Shown in pieces: positions 43,449 through 52,491 of a stretch of 64,000 nucleotides of DNA. The first letter of the stretch is position 1. Each line of letters starts with the position of its first letter. The stretch spans positions 1-64,000 of the forward strand of contig SAAJ01000011.1 in the NCBI GenBank assembly GCA_009929485.1, read 5' to 3'. The notes under the pieces were generated by a model. That model worked only from the letters and a program-made list of their open reading frames with translations, had not been told where the DNA came from and did not search any database. Source of the stretch: Negativicutes bacterium. Lineage in GTDB: Bacteria > Bacillota > Negativicutes > Anaeromusales > Anaeromusaceae. Position numbers and translations under genes: made by a program.

Positions 43449-43896
43449 GGTCTGCTCCCCTCTGATGCCGAAATAACATGGAAACCGACGTACCCACACC
43501 CGGTTTCGAATCGATAACCAATTCATCGGCGCAACGCTTCATATTAGGTAAACCCATCCCCGCGCCGAAACCCATCTCACGAATTTCCGGCGGCGCTGTA
43601 GAAAAGCCCTCGCACATGGCTTGGCTTACATCCGCAATACCAGGCCCCTCATCTTCCACAACCACTTTTGTTTCTTCAGCAGTGACGCTCGCCCGCATTA
43701 CCCCGCGCCGTGCATGAATGATCACATTCAGCTCCGCTTCATACGCGCCCACCGATGCCCGGCGAATTACATCTCCTGGAAGTCCCAACCGACGCATAAC
43801 GTCTTTTAATTGCATAGCGCCGTCGCCTGCCCGCGAGAAATCAAAGCCCTTTATGGGCCATTCTTTCTGCCAGGCATTCATTTTTTCCTGCTCCAT
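43441..43896 (-). CDS. anti-sigma-factor-like GHKL ATPase, first gene of the hydrogenase operon
   Basis: The 151-residue protein has the compact RsbW/SpoIIAB fold. The N-box is SVGAYEAELNVIIHA, the G1 box VEDEGPGI and the G2 region GFGAGMGLPNMKR. Such proteins bind ATP and act as kinases or anti-sigma factors. The ATG at 43896 with GGTGG about eight bases upstream is preferred over an in-frame TTG eight codons before. No sigma factor or anti-anti-sigma gene is nearby, so the partner is unknown. It starts the operon just below a promoter. Confidence 0.85.
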   Translation of the reverse strand: MEQEKMNAWQKEWPIKGFDFSRAGDGAMQLKDVMRRLGLPGDVIRRASVGAYEAELNVIIHARRGVMRASVTAEETKVVVEDEGPGIADVSQAMCEGFSTAPPEIREMGFGAGMGLPNMKRCADELVIDSKPGVGTSVSMLFRHQRGADHE

Positions 43897-43927
43897 TATT
43901 TCACCACCGCTTGTACACAATCTTTTA

Positions 43928-43956
43928 TGTATACAATTGAGTTAGAGCTTTCACAA
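43928..43956 (-). promoter_or_regulatory. promoter of the hydrogenase operon
   Basis: TTGTGA (43956-43951), 17 bases, and TATACA (43933-43928) precede the first hydrogenase gene by about 30 bases. The -35 hexamer lies in TTGTGAAA, which resembles one Rex half-site, but no second half is present. Confidence 0.6.
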
Positions 43957-43972
43957 TTCTCTAATAAAACCA

Positions 43973-44019
43973 AAAGCGTGTCAAGATGCATTTGGAATGA
44001 ACATCTCTTGACACGCTTT
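43973..44019 (-). terminator. terminator after the O-antigen ligase gene
   Basis: Arms 43973-43988 and 44002-44019 pair over 16 bases with a two-base bulge and are followed on the minus strand by T-rich sequence. It lies 63 bases past the waaL stop and just upstream of the hydrogenase promoter. Confidence 0.8.
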
Positions 44020-44081
44020 GTGCTTTTTGGTCTATATTCGCTTTATTTAATGTAAATTCCTGCAACTTAGTTATAAAAATT

Positions 44082-45335
44082 TCAAAATCTATTTCCGCCT
44101 GCTTCTGAGAAGAAAATCGATTTGGCAGCAACGACAATGATGGCGTTCAACAGCCAGAACAGCATAGACAGCTGTATATTGAACAAAACATAGTCAGTCA
44201 AGCCGTTAAAAAATAAGCCGCCCAGCGCCGCCAGCAAGCCCAAACTCAGACCAGCCATCCAAGGATCCTTCGTTTCTTGCAGAATTTTTCTGGCCTTACG
44301 CCAGTGCCCATACATTACAGCCAGAAAGGCGAAAAAACCAGGCAGACCGATTTCCGCTGCGATATTCAAATACATATTATGAGCATGAAAAATCTTAGTA
44401 TGGCCATCATTAATAAAAAAGTCATATTCCGGATAAACCATCCAGTACGCTCCCCAGCCGATGCCGGAAAAAGGATTGTCCTCAATCATGGCTACCGTGC
44501 TCTCCCATAAAGCAATACGCAAAGTAGAAGAAGTATCTGTTGGATTCAAAATAGAAGTCAAGCGCGCCAAAATGCTGTCCTGCGCCACCAGCAGGCCTAG
44601 CGGCAGCAAGCAGAAAATCCAAAAAATACGCCGATTATACAGCCAGCCGTAGATGCCGACAACCGCCGCCACGCTCAACCAAGCGCCGCGCGAATACGTA
44701 TAGACCAAACAAAGACCAAATAACGCCGTCAGAGCAAACAGCAGGCCCTTCTCCCTCCAGCTTCGAGGAGCAAACGCCATGCCGCTGGCTAACGCCATCA
44801 TCATAACTAAATAGCCAGCCAAAAGATTGGGGTTTTCCAACGTTGAAAACACCCGCGTCTTAAGTTCCGGAAACTGCTCGCCATCCACCCATTGCGTCGC
44901 AGAAATGTCAAAACCAACAACATATTGATACAAACCATAGACAGTCACAAAAAACGCCGAACAAAGCACAGCCCAGATGAGCTTGCGCAATTGTTCCGTC
45001 GAATCCAGATTGCAGACCACCAGATAGTACAGGAGCACATACCGGCCCATTAGATGCGTATAATTGTAAAGACTAAACCCAGGATCCGGCGAGACCAAAA
45101 TGGAAAGCGCCCCTAAAACAACGACAGCTCCCACCGCCCAATCCAGAAAAGTAATTTGCCAGCGACGGCCCTTGCGAAACCATAATGATTTCACGCCCCA
45201 TCCCAGTGCACCGGTAATTAAAAACACACTTGCGACATCTAAAGAAAGCGGCAAAAAAAAGGCCACTGCGTAAATGCAGTGTTCAATCAAAAAAGCGAGC
45301 CGCCGTTCCCAACCGTTTTTAACCACTTCGTTCAT
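44082..45335 (-). CDS. waaL: O-antigen ligase family polymerase/ligase (Wzy_C domain)
   Basis: This polytopic inner-membrane enzyme transfers O-antigen or other glycan to lipid A-core. The 417-residue protein has ten to twelve membrane segments. The large periplasmic loop contains the family pattern ALWESTVAMIEDNPFSGIGW and later HAHNMYLNIAAEIGLPGFF, with the conserved His. GGAGG lies six bases before the ATG at 45335. Its presence supports an LPS-bearing outer membrane. No other LPS gene is adjacent, so Wzy-type polymerase activity cannot be excluded. Confidence 0.87.
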   Translation of the reverse strand: MNEVVKNGWERRLAFLIEHCIYAVAFFLPLSLDVASVFLITGALGWGVKSLWFRKGRRWQITFLDWAVGAVVVLGALSILVSPDPGFSLYNYTHLMGRYVLLYYLVVCNLDSTEQLRKLIWAVLCSAFFVTVYGLYQYVVGFDISATQWVDGEQFPELKTRVFSTLENPNLLAGYLVMMMALASGMAFAPRSWREKGLLFALTALFGLCLVYTYSRGAWLSVAAVVGIYGWLYNRRIFWIFCLLPLGLLVAQDSILARLTSILNPTDTSSTLRIALWESTVAMIEDNPFSGIGWGAYWMVYPEYDFFINDGHTKIFHAHNMYLNIAAEIGLPGFFAFLAVMYGHWRKARKILQETKDPWMAGLSLGLLAALGGLFFNGLTDYVLFNIQLSMLFWLLNAIIVVAAKSIFFSEAGGNRF

Positions 45336-45365
45336 ATACATCCTCCGCATCCTAGTTCTTCACCA

Positions 45366-45394
45366 ATTATAGCCTGTCCCTGCTGCGGATACAA
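45366..45394 (-). promoter_or_regulatory. promoter of waaL
   Basis: TTGTAT (45394-45389), 17 bases, and a perfect TATAAT (45371-45366) lie about 30 bases before the start codon. The repeat element 45410-45690 begins just upstream. Confidence 0.7.
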
Positions 45395-45409
45395 GAAAAG
45401 AAAACTCGG

Positions 45410-45690
45410 CAGGAACGGAAACGCAGAGTAATTGATGAAGCAGATGAAAGCCAGAGAAGGTCCAGAGAGAGTGGATTAAAGTGAGTAAAACGAGGAAACG
45501 AACAAGGCTATGGAGGCCGTGATTGTATTTGAGACTTTTATTGGAGCAAGACGGTCCGCCGGACGAAAAAGCAGGGTAAGACGGATGACAGTTTCGCCTG
45601 TTTGAGCGCAGCGAGTTAAGAAACTGCCGCCTTAGCCTGCTTTTCCGAGGCGCGCGCAAATCTTGTCTCAAATACAATTATGCCGCCGTT
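45410..45690. repeat. interspersed repeat with long covarying hairpin, copy A
   Basis: A preamble (45410-45470) with recurring CAGAG motifs is followed by a 157-base imperfect palindrome. Outer arms 45522-45535 and 45665-45678 are a perfect 14-bp inverted repeat. Inner arms 45567-45584 and 45627-45644 pair with two mismatches, and 45589-45595 pairs with 45620-45626. The loop carries TGTTTGAGCGCAGCGAGTT. A short side hairpin GTCC/GGAC is at 45554-45564. Copy B at 52492-52765 shares the layout and conserved blocks. Confidence 0.85.
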
Positions 45691-45764
45691 TAGATAGAAG
45701 CTCCCAATCCTTGATAACTCTAGGTTTTTCAGCTGTAAAAACTTATAACTTCTAGTATAGGTAC

Positions 45765-45796
45765 AAAAAAAGCATCCCTTATGCAGGAATGCTTTT
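45765..45796 (-). terminator. terminator after the 126-residue unknown gene
   Basis: An AGCATCCC/GGAATGCT imperfect stem is followed on the minus strand by seven T. It begins five bases past the stop of the gene at 45801. Confidence 0.75.
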
Positions 45797-45800
45797 CTCT

Positions 45801-46181
45801 CTATATTTTATGCCACGGCGCAAAGGCCTGCTGTAATTCCAGTACGTCAAACTTGAACTCCCGCCGCATCCAAACATCTTCAGGCAACTGCTGGCTGACC
45901 TGGTGCGACAACTCACCCAAGGCTTCGCGAATGGTCGGCGGATGCGCCTCGCACCTAAACGACGCATGATCCTGCCAAAGCTGCTGCTGGTGAAACCAAG
46001 AGCGCGCCTGCAATTGATTAGAAGCCTGCCCCCGCAGAATTTCAAGAGTAATGACAGGACTGGATCCCGGCATTGGCGCCTCCGTTAAGGGTTCCACCAT
46101 CCCCTTGGTTCCATGATAACGCCACATACCTTCCGGCAAGGCGTTTTGAAAAAAACGCTGAGCAAACTCTTCAATTCGCAT
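45801..46181 (-). CDS. hypothetical protein, 126 residues
   Basis: I do not recognise this protein. It is soluble, rich in Gln, Glu and His, starts MRIEEFAQRFFQNALPEGMW and has no signal peptide or membrane segment. It contains HQQQLWQDHASFRCEAHPP and ends FKFDVLELQQAFAPWHKI. The ATG at 46181 has GGAGG seven bases upstream and so is preferred to an ATG two codons earlier. It lies 102 bases after folC with no terminator between, so it may share its transcript, and it has its own terminator behind it. The good ribosome site and terminator argue that it is a real gene. Confidence 0.75.
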   Translation of the reverse strand: MRIEEFAQRFFQNALPEGMWRYHGTKGMVEPLTEAPMPGSSPVITLEILRGQASNQLQARSWFHQQQLWQDHASFRCEAHPPTIREALGELSHQVSQQLPEDVWMRREFKFDVLELQQAFAPWHKI

Positions 46182-46283
46182 GACCATTCCTCCTTGTCAC
46201 TTTCCGTAGACAACTTTACCAAATTTAAACAAAGAGGTAAACATGCATAGTGTAAATATTTTGTATTCTTTCTCGGTTTGTAA

Positions 46284-47579
46284 TTATTTGTTTTGCAGTT
46301 TTTGCAGTAAAAGAGGCCTCACTGCGCCTAATAAATATAACGAACCGGCTACACAAGCCACTTTCCGAGGCTCTTGCTCCGCTAATTCCAGCAATCGGTT
46401 TACACCTTCTTCCCAGTCAGGTACCGCTTCCACTTGGTGCGGCGGAAAATGGCTTGCTAAATCACCCGCTTCTGCGGCGCGTTCCGAAAGCGGCCTCACT
46501 GCAATAACCCGGTCCTGCTCCCGCACCAAAAGGCCGGTAATACCTTCAATATCCTTATCCTTTAAAATCCCCAGCAAAAACAGTACCTCTCGCCCTGGAA
46601 ACACTTGATCCAGCGTGCGCCGCAGCACCGCAGCGCCAGCCGGATTATGCGCTCCGTCAATCACCAACGGCGGTTGGGTGCGCAACACTTCAAAGCGCCC
46701 CGGCCAGCAAGCCTTTGCCAAACCGCGGGCAACAGCTTCCTGATTCACTGCGGTTTCCCTTACTGTTAACGCCGCCATCACCGCCAACGAAGCATTGTAG
46801 ACTTGATGTTCTCCCACAAGGCGCGCCTGCAAAGGCCAACTAGATCCGTTAGGCTGCTGCAGCATCCAGGCAATTCCGGTTAAAGACACCGACTGCATCT
46901 GAGCCTGCCATTCTTCGCCGAGCACTTGCACTACCGCGCCGCAATCAGCTGCCCGCTGCCGGATAACCTCGAGCGCCTCCCCTTGCGCCGCCGTCAGCAC
47001 GCGAGAGTTTTTCTTGATAATGCCCGCCTTGTGTTCAGCAATTTTTCGTACCGTAGATCCGCAGCGATCCTCATGCTCCAGCGTCACATTCGTAATTACC
47101 GCCACACGACTTTCAATGACATTCGTGGAATCCAGACTCCCGCCCAAACCCACTTCAATTACTGCATAGTCCACTTTCATGGCCGCAAACATGACAAATG
47201 CGGCTGCCGTCAGCACCTCAAACTGTGTCGGATGCTCCAAGCCGTCCCGCTCCATCTCTCGCGCCGCCGCAGCGGTTTGCTCAATGGCGTGGGCAAACAC
47301 AGCCTCTTCCACTTCCAAGCCGTCAATGCGCATGCGCTCTGTATAACGCTCCAAATGCGGCGACGTATACATGCCAGTACGAAACCCGGCTTCTTGCAAA
47401 ATAGCCGCTAAGCAAGCCGTCGTAGAGCCTTTGCCATTCGTACCGGTTATATGAATGGTCGGATATTTTCTTTCTGGATGCCCCAAGCGAATTACCAGCT
47501 CTTGCATCCGCTCCAAGCCCAGGCGAATGCCAAAACGCGACAAACCTTCTAAGTATGCAATCGACTCTTGATAGGTCAT
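46284..47579 (-). CDS. folC: bifunctional folylpolyglutamate/dihydrofolate synthase
   Basis: The enzyme adds glutamate to dihydropteroate and folates with ATP. The 431-residue Mur-ligase-fold protein has the P-loop region TGTNGKGSTTA, LEHEDRCGSTVRKIAEHKAGI (with the conserved Lys region) and VIDGAHNPAGA. Its start at 47579 is fixed by GAAAGGAGG seven bases upstream. It lies after valS, a common Firmicutes pairing. Confidence 0.95.
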   Translation of the reverse strand: MTYQESIAYLEGLSRFGIRLGLERMQELVIRLGHPERKYPTIHITGTNGKGSTTACLAAILQEAGFRTGMYTSPHLERYTERMRIDGLEVEEAVFAHAIEQTAAAAREMERDGLEHPTQFEVLTAAAFVMFAAMKVDYAVIEVGLGGSLDSTNVIESRVAVITNVTLEHEDRCGSTVRKIAEHKAGIIKKNSRVLTAAQGEALEVIRQRAADCGAVVQVLGEEWQAQMQSVSLTGIAWMLQQPNGSSWPLQARLVGEHQVYNASLAVMAALTVRETAVNQEAVARGLAKACWPGRFEVLRTQPPLVIDGAHNPAGAAVLRRTLDQVFPGREVLFLLGILKDKDIEGITGLLVREQDRVIAVRPLSERAAEAGDLASHFPPHQVEAVPDWEEGVNRLLELAEQEPRKVACVAGSLYLLGAVRPLLLQKLQNK

Positions 47580-47614
47580 CGAAAAACCTCCTTTCAAAAA
47601 ACCGAGTTAAAGAA

Positions 47615-47660
47615 ACACGGAACACAGAGTAACTGAGGAAAACAGAGAGAACAGTGGAAA
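47615..47660. repeat. partial copy C of the interspersed repeat (preamble only)
   Basis: CGGAACACAGAGTAAC at 47618-47633 and the following GAG/CAGAGAGAA motifs match the preamble of copies A and B. The palindromic part is missing. It lies between folC and valS in the same orientation. Confidence 0.65.
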
Positions 47661-47712
47661 AAGCTATTGGGATGCGAGATTCGAATAAAGCAATGCTTTC
47701 CCTTAAAAATAA

Positions 47713-47741
47713 CGCCGCTGCCACCAGAGGGGGCAGCGGCG
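47713..47741 (-). terminator. terminator after valS
   Basis: Perfect ten-base arms 47713-47722 and 47732-47741 are followed on the minus strand by TTATTTTTAA. It lies 20 bases past the valS stop. Confidence 0.85.
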
Positions 47742-47760
47742 CATTGTACAGCTCCGCAGG

Positions 47761-50415
47761 TTACAACGTTGCTAAATATTCCATGCGCTCGCGGATTGCG
47801 CCTAATTTATCCTCGCATTCTTGGGCTTTAGCGCGTTCTTTTTCAACAACCGCCGCCGGCGCTTTAGCCATAAAGCCTTCATTGCCGAGCTTGCCAGTAA
47901 TCCGTGCCAGTTCCTTGGTCAGAGACTCGCGTTCTTTAGAAAGGCGGGCCGTTTCTTTTTCTACGTCAATCAAGCCCTTAAGCGGCAAATATACTTCCAG
48001 CCCAGCTACAACTGTCGCCATAGCGTTTTCCGGTTTTTCCGCCCCCACTACCGGCAAAGTCACAGGCTCTGCCGCCGCCAATTGACGGAAATAACCTTCG
48101 TTTTGCTGCAGCACGCTGCGCACTTCTTCGCTGCCGGCCTGCAAAATCACTTCACTGCGCCGTCCCGGGGGAACATTCATTTCCGCCCGCATATTGCGAA
48201 TGCCTTTAACAGCTTCCATGATCAGGTTCATCTGTGCTTCTGCCGCAGCTTCACTCCGTCCCGCCTGCGAAGAAGGCCACGAGGCTTTCATGATGCTGCT
48301 ACCTTCATGCGGCAGATGCTGCCAGATCTCTTCGGTAATAAAAGGCATGAAAGGATGCAACAGGCGCATGGTTCCTTCCAAAACCTCCCACAGCACATAC
48401 TGAGCCACCGCGCGCTGCGATGCTTCCTCTTTGTTGTACAAACGCGGTTTGGCCATTTCAATGTACCAGTCGCAGTATTCGCCCCACAGAAACTCATAGA
48501 CCAACCGAGCGGCCTCGCCCAGTTCAAATCGGCCCAGGTTCTCGGTCACAGCTTTAGCCACATTGTCATAGCGGCTGAGAATCCAGCGATCCGCCAAGGT
48601 CAGCTGCTCTGGCTGCGGCGCTTGGCCGGTAAAGCCTTCCAGGTTCATCAGCACAAAGCGGGAAGCATTCCAAATTTTATTGGCGAAGTTACGGCTGGCT
48701 TCCACGCGCTCCCAATAAAAACGCATATCATTGCCAGGCGTGTTGCCTGTAATCAGCATGAAGCGCAAGGTATCGGCGCCGTATTTTTCCACAACTTCCA
48801 AAGGGTCAATGCCATTCCCCAGAGACTTGGACATCTTCCTCCCCTGACTGTCACGCACCAAACCATGAATGAAGACATGACGGAAAGGAATTTCCTGTTT
48901 GAATTCCAGCCCCATCATAATCATCCGCGCTACCCAGAAGAAAATGATGTCATAGCCTGTTACCAGCACGCTTGTTGGATAAAACTGCCGCAATTCGGCC
49001 GTATTTTCAGGCCACCCCATCGTAGAAAAAGGCCAAAGAGCCGAGCTGAACCAAGTATCCAGCACGTCCGAGTCCTGCTCCACAGCGCCGCCGCAATGCG
49101 GGCAAACCGTCAGATCCTCGCGGGAAACAATCGTTTTACCGCAGCTTTCGCAGTACCAGGCGGGAATGCGATGCCCCCACCAAATCTGCCGAGAAATACA
49201 CCAGTCGCGGATATTTTCCAGCCAGTTCAAATACGTACGACTGAACCGCTCCGGCACAAATTGCACCTGTCCGTTCCGCACCACTTCCATCGCCGGTTTC
49301 GCCAGAGGTTCCATTTTAACAAACCACTGTTTAGACACCAGCGGCTCCACAACGGTGCCGCAGCGCTGGCAATGCCCCACCGCATGAGGATGGCTTTCTA
49401 CCTTAACCAAAACTCCCATCGCTTCCAAGTCCACCAAGAGCGCTTTACGGCACTCATAGCGATCCTGTCCGGCGTATTTGCCAGCCTCGTCGGTCATATT
49501 GCCTTCCGGGCCAATGACCACCACCTGCTCTAAATTGTGACGCTGACCCATCTCAAAATCGTTAGGATCATGGGCCGGCGTAATTTTTACAGCCCCCGTA
49601 CCAAAAGAAGGATCGACATAGTCGTCCGCCAAAAGCGGAATGCGACGATTCACCACAGGCAGAAGCAAAGTCTTGCCAATTAAATCCTGGTAACGCGCAT
49701 CGTCCGGATGCACCGCCACTGCCGTATCGCCCAGCATGGTTTCAGGACGCGTCGTGGCAATGATCACGTAACGGCCGGCTTCGCCTTCCACTTCATAGCG
49801 CAGATGGTACAAATGGCCTTCTTTTTCTTCATGTTCTACTTCAATATCGCTCAACGCCGTGTGACAGCGCACACACCAATTGGTAATGCGGTGTCCCTGA
49901 TAAATCAGCCCTTTTTCGTATAGAGAAACAAAGACCTCCCGTACAGCCTGAGAACAGCCTTCATCCATCGTAAAGCGTTCCCGCTCCCAGTCGCAGGAAG
50001 CGCCCAAGCTGCGCAGCTGCCTGGTAATGCGGTCGCCATACTGCTTTTTCCATTCCCAAACGCGTTCGATAAAGGCGTCGCGCCCTAAATCATAACGGCT
50101 TTTGCCTTCTTCTTTTTTCAGCATCTCTTCCACTTTAATTTGCGTAGCAATGCCTGCATGATCGGTGCCGGGCATCCACAGGGTATCGTCGCCGCGCATT
50201 CTATGCCAGCGAATCAAAATATCCTGCAGCGTATTATCAAGAGCATGCCCCATATGCAGCTGTCCTGTTACATTCGGCGGCGGAATTACAATACTAAAAG
50301 CATCTTTCTGCTCATCTGTTTCTGCGTGAAAGCAGCCTTCTTTTTCCCAGGCTGCGTACCATTTTTCCTCAACACCTTTGGGATCGTACACACTAGATAA
50401 GTTTTGTTCTGTCAT
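47761..50415 (-). CDS. valS: valyl-tRNA synthetase
   Basis: This class Ia synthetase charges tRNA-Val. The 884-residue protein has the HIGH-type motif HMGHALDNT, the CP1 editing domain (about 150-330), the zinc-type Cys pairs (CQRCGTV, CESCGKT, CPHCGG), [12 protein letters not shown], an anticodon-binding domain and a C-terminal coiled-coil arm (about 820-884). The ATG at 50415 has AAAGGGG upstream. Earlier in-frame codons fall in the T-box terminator. Expression is set by a Val T-box. Confidence 0.97.
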   Translation of the reverse strand: MTEQNLSSVYDPKGVEEKWYAAWEKEGCFHAETDEQKDAFSIVIPPPNVTGQLHMGHALDNTLQDILIRWHRMRGDDTLWMPGTDHAGIATQIKVEEMLKKEEGKSRYDLGRDAFIERVWEWKKQYGDRITRQLRSLGASCDWERERFTMDEGCSQAVREVFVSLYEKGLIYQGHRITNWCVRCHTALSDIEVEHEEKEGHLYHLRYEVEGEAGRYVIIATTRPETMLGDTAVAVHPDDARYQDLIGKTLLLPVVNRRIPLLADDYVDPSFGTGAVKITPAHDPNDFEMGQRHNLEQVVVIGPEGNMTDEAGKYAGQDRYECRKALLVDLEAMGVLVKVESHPHAVGHCQRCGTVVEPLVSKQWFVKMEPLAKPAMEVVRNGQVQFVPERFSRTYLNWLENIRDWCISRQIWWGHRIPAWYCESCGKTIVSREDLTVCPHCGGAVEQDSDVLDTWFSSALWPFSTMGWPENTAELRQFYPTSVLVTGYDIIFFWVARMIMMGLEFKQEIPFRHVFIHGLVRDSQGRKMSKSLGNGIDPLEVVEKYGADTLRFMLITGNTPGNDMRFYWERVEASRNFANKIWNASRFVLMNLEGFTGQAPQPEQLTLADRWILSRYDNVAKAVTENLGRFELGEAARLVYEFLWGEYCDWYIEMAKPRLYNKEEASQRAVAQYVLWEVLEGTMRLLHPFMPFITEEIWQHLPHEGSSIMKASWPSSQAGRSEAAAEAQMNLIMEAVKGIRNMRAEMNVPPGRRSEVILQAGSEEVRSVLQQNEGYFRQLAAAEPVTLPVVGAEKPENAMATVVAGLEVYLPLKGLIDVEKETARLSKERESLTKELARITGKLGNEGFMAKAPAAVVEKERAKAQECEDKLGAIRERMEYLATL

Positions 50416-50435
50416 GCCTGTTCCCCTTTCAATAA

Positions 50436-50684
50436 TAAAAGGCCTTTTCATCCTTTTTGTAAGGACGAAAAAGCCTCATTTCGCGGTACCACCTTGCTTC
50501 TCCGGGTCGCCCCGGACTCTAACGGCTGTAACATAGCCGCCGACGGCTGCGCCTACTATTGGGTTCAGCGCAGCAGCTCCGGGAGGACCTTCAACCATCG
50601 TTTCCGTAAGACCTCACAGCCAAGGGCCTTTTCTCTGACCGCAATCCGACGCCTACTCTTCCCATCTTCACTTTCTATGCAATT
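50436..50684 (-). promoter_or_regulatory. T-box riboswitch leader of valS, tRNA-Val specific
   Basis: The antiterminator signature AAGGTGGTACCGCG is at 50495-50482. A terminator (about 50476-50440) with a T-run follows. The specifier region GGTTGAAGGTCCTCCCGGAG aligns base for base with that of the aro leader and places the codon GTC (Val) at 50588-50586, which agrees with the gene controlled. Confidence 0.94.
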
Positions 50685-50690
50685 ATTTTT

Positions 50691-50719
50691 ATCATACCTG
50701 CTTGCCCAATCCTTGTCAA
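50691..50719 (-). promoter_or_regulatory. promoter of valS
   Basis: TTGACA (50719-50714), 17 bases, and TATGAT (50696-50691) place the transcription start near 50684, at the beginning of the T-box leader. The -35 lies inside one arm of the inverted repeat 50713-50736. Confidence 0.85.
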
Positions 50720-50736
50720 CACCACTTTGTTGACAA
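50713..50736. promoter_or_regulatory. inverted repeat in the valS-ilvD divergent region
   Basis: TTGTCAAC (50713-50720) and GTTGACAA (50729-50736) are perfect eight-base arms. They cover the valS -35 and lie 22 bases upstream of the ilvD -35. They could be an operator serving both genes. No regulator is identified. Confidence 0.45.
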
Positions 50737-50757
50737 CAACGTTCCGACTTTTCAATC

Positions 50758-50786
50758 TTGCATTATGTATTTTTCCAGTGTATGAT
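50758..50786 (+). promoter_or_regulatory. promoter of ilvD
   Basis: TTGCAT (50758-50763), 17 bases, and TATGAT (50781-50786) give a start near 50793, with a leader of about 37 bases that has the ribosome site and no T-box. Confidence 0.7.
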
Positions 50787-50829
50787 CTTAACAAATACAC
50801 CTCACATGAGGAAAAGGAGTGAGCTTTTC

Positions 50830-52482
50830 TTGCGCAGTGATATTGTAAAAAAAGGTTCCACCCGTGCCGCCCATCGTACCCTCTTCTATGCTATGGGCTA
50901 TGGTCCTGAGGAGTTGAAGAAGCCCCTCATTGGTATTGTCAATTCCTTTAATGAAATCATTCCCGGCCACATACATTTGCGTGAAATTGCCGAAGCCGCT
51001 AAGCAGGGCGTTTTAGCCGCCGGCGGCACTCCCATGGAATTTCCAGCCATCGGCATCTGCGACGGCATCGCGATGGGCCATGACGGCATGAAATTTCCCT
51101 TGGCTAGCCGCGAGCTCATTGCCGACTCCATTGAATCGGTGGCAACAGCCCATGGTTTTGATGGCCTAGTACTCATCCCTAACTGTGACAAAATTGTTCC
51201 GGGCATGCTCATGGCCGCCGCCCGCTTGAACATTCCTTCGGTTGTCGTCAGCGGCGGACCTATGCTGGCAGGCCGCCATCAAGGCAAGGACATTAGCGTC
51301 AGCAATCTCTTTGAGGCTGCCGGCCGTTTTGAAGCAGGCAAAATTTCTGCGGAAGAGCTGGAAGAGCTCGAAGCCTCCGGCTGTCCCGGTTGCGGTTCCT
51401 GTGCGGGCCTCTTCACTGCCAACAGCATGAACTGCCTGACCGAGGTTCTTGGCATGGGACTCCCCGGCAACGGCACCATCCCGGCCGTCTATAACGGCCA
51501 ACGACGCCTGCTGGCCAAAAGAGCCGGTAAAATCATCTTGGATTTGGTGGCCAACGACATCAAACCGCGCGATATCTTAACGCCCGCCGCCTTCCACAAC
51601 GCCATCGCCGTCGACATGGGCATCGGCGGCTCTTCCAACACCGTACTTCATTTACTGGCTATCGCCCATGAAGCTGGTGTTGCCTTGGCGCCGGAAACCT
51701 TCGACCAAATCAGCGCCAAAACTCCGTATATTGCCAAGCTCAGTCCTGCCGGGAGCCATCATCTGCAGGATCTGAATGAGGCCGGCGGCATCAACGCCGT
51801 CATTAAAGAGCTGGCGAAAAAGAAGGTCATTGATTTGACCGTCCGCACCGTCGACGGCACCATGGGCGAACGTGTAGCCCAGGCCGCTATCTTACGACCT
51901 GATGTCATTCGTACAGTAGAAGACCCGTACATGAATAAAGGCGGCATCGCCATCCTTAAAGGAAATTTAGCGCCTGATACTGCGGTAGTCAAAGAAAGCG
52001 CCGTGGCGCCGGATATGCTGAACTTCACTGGCCCAGCCAAATGCTTTGACTCCGAAGAAGACGCTATCGACGCCATTATCGCCAAAAAAGTGCAGAATGG
52101 CGACATCGTTGTCATCCGCTACGAAGGCCCCAAAGGCGGCCCGGGCATGCGAGAAATGCTCAATCCCACCGCCGTTATCGCCGGCATGGGGCTCAAGGTG
52201 GCCCTCTTGACGGACGGCCGTTTCAGCGGCGCGACCCGCGGCGCCTGCATCGGCCACATTTCTCCGGAAGCCCGCGATGGCGGCCCCTTGGCCTTTGTCC
52301 AAGACGGTGATACCATCGAAATTGATATCCCCGGCCGTAAGCTCAATGTGGCGCTTAGCGATGAAGAAATGGCCAAGCGTAAAGCCGCCTGGCAGCCGCC
52401 AGCTCCTAAAGTGGACAAAGGCTACCTGGTCCGCTACGCCCGTATGGTCACCTCGGCCAACAGCGGCGCGGTGCTGAAATAA
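50830..52482 (+). CDS. ilvD: dihydroxy-acid dehydratase
   Basis: This Fe-S enzyme dehydrates 2,3-dihydroxy-isovalerate and -methylvalerate in branched-chain amino acid synthesis. The 550-residue protein keeps the cluster Cys in [16 protein letters not shown] and in [20 protein letters not shown]. The Lys/Ser active-site region [19 protein letters not shown] is also present. I choose the TTG at 50830, giving a start [15 protein letters not shown] as in the family, because AAAAGGAG lies ten bases upstream. The ATGs before it lie in or before the promoter. It is the only plus-strand gene of the window, divergent from valS. Confidence 0.95.
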   Translation: MRSDIVKKGSTRAAHRTLFYAMGYGPEELKKPLIGIVNSFNEIIPGHIHLREIAEAAKQGVLAAGGTPMEFPAIGICDGIAMGHDGMKFPLASRELIADSIESVATAHGFDGLVLIPNCDKIVPGMLMAAARLNIPSVVVSGGPMLAGRHQGKDISVSNLFEAAGRFEAGKISAEELEELEASGCPGCGSCAGLFTANSMNCLTEVLGMGLPGNGTIPAVYNGQRRLLAKRAGKIILDLVANDIKPRDILTPAAFHNAIAVDMGIGGSSNTVLHLLAIAHEAGVALAPETFDQISAKTPYIAKLSPAGSHHLQDLNEAGGINAVIKELAKKKVIDLTVRTVDGTMGERVAQAAILRPDVIRTVEDPYMNKGGIAILKGNLAPDTAVVKESAVAPDMLNFTGPAKCFDSEEDAIDAIIAKKVQNGDIVVIRYEGPKGGPGMREMLNPTAVIAGMGLKVALLTDGRFSGATRGACIGHISPEARDGGPLAFVQDGDTIEIDIPGRKLNVALSDEEMAKRKAAWQPPAPKVDKGYLVRYARMVTSANSGAVLK

Positions 52483-52491
52483 GAGTAGAAA

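Noticed and set aside
45360-45677. A 105-codon minus-strand frame downstream of the waaL promoter
   Set aside because: It lies wholly on repeat copy A, has no ribosome site and reads as a low-complexity Ser/Leu/Arg product of the palindrome.
47821-49533. A 570-codon plus-strand frame opposite valS
   Set aside because: It is antisense to valyl-tRNA synthetase. The composition (many His, Arg and Phe) is that of a mirrored frame.
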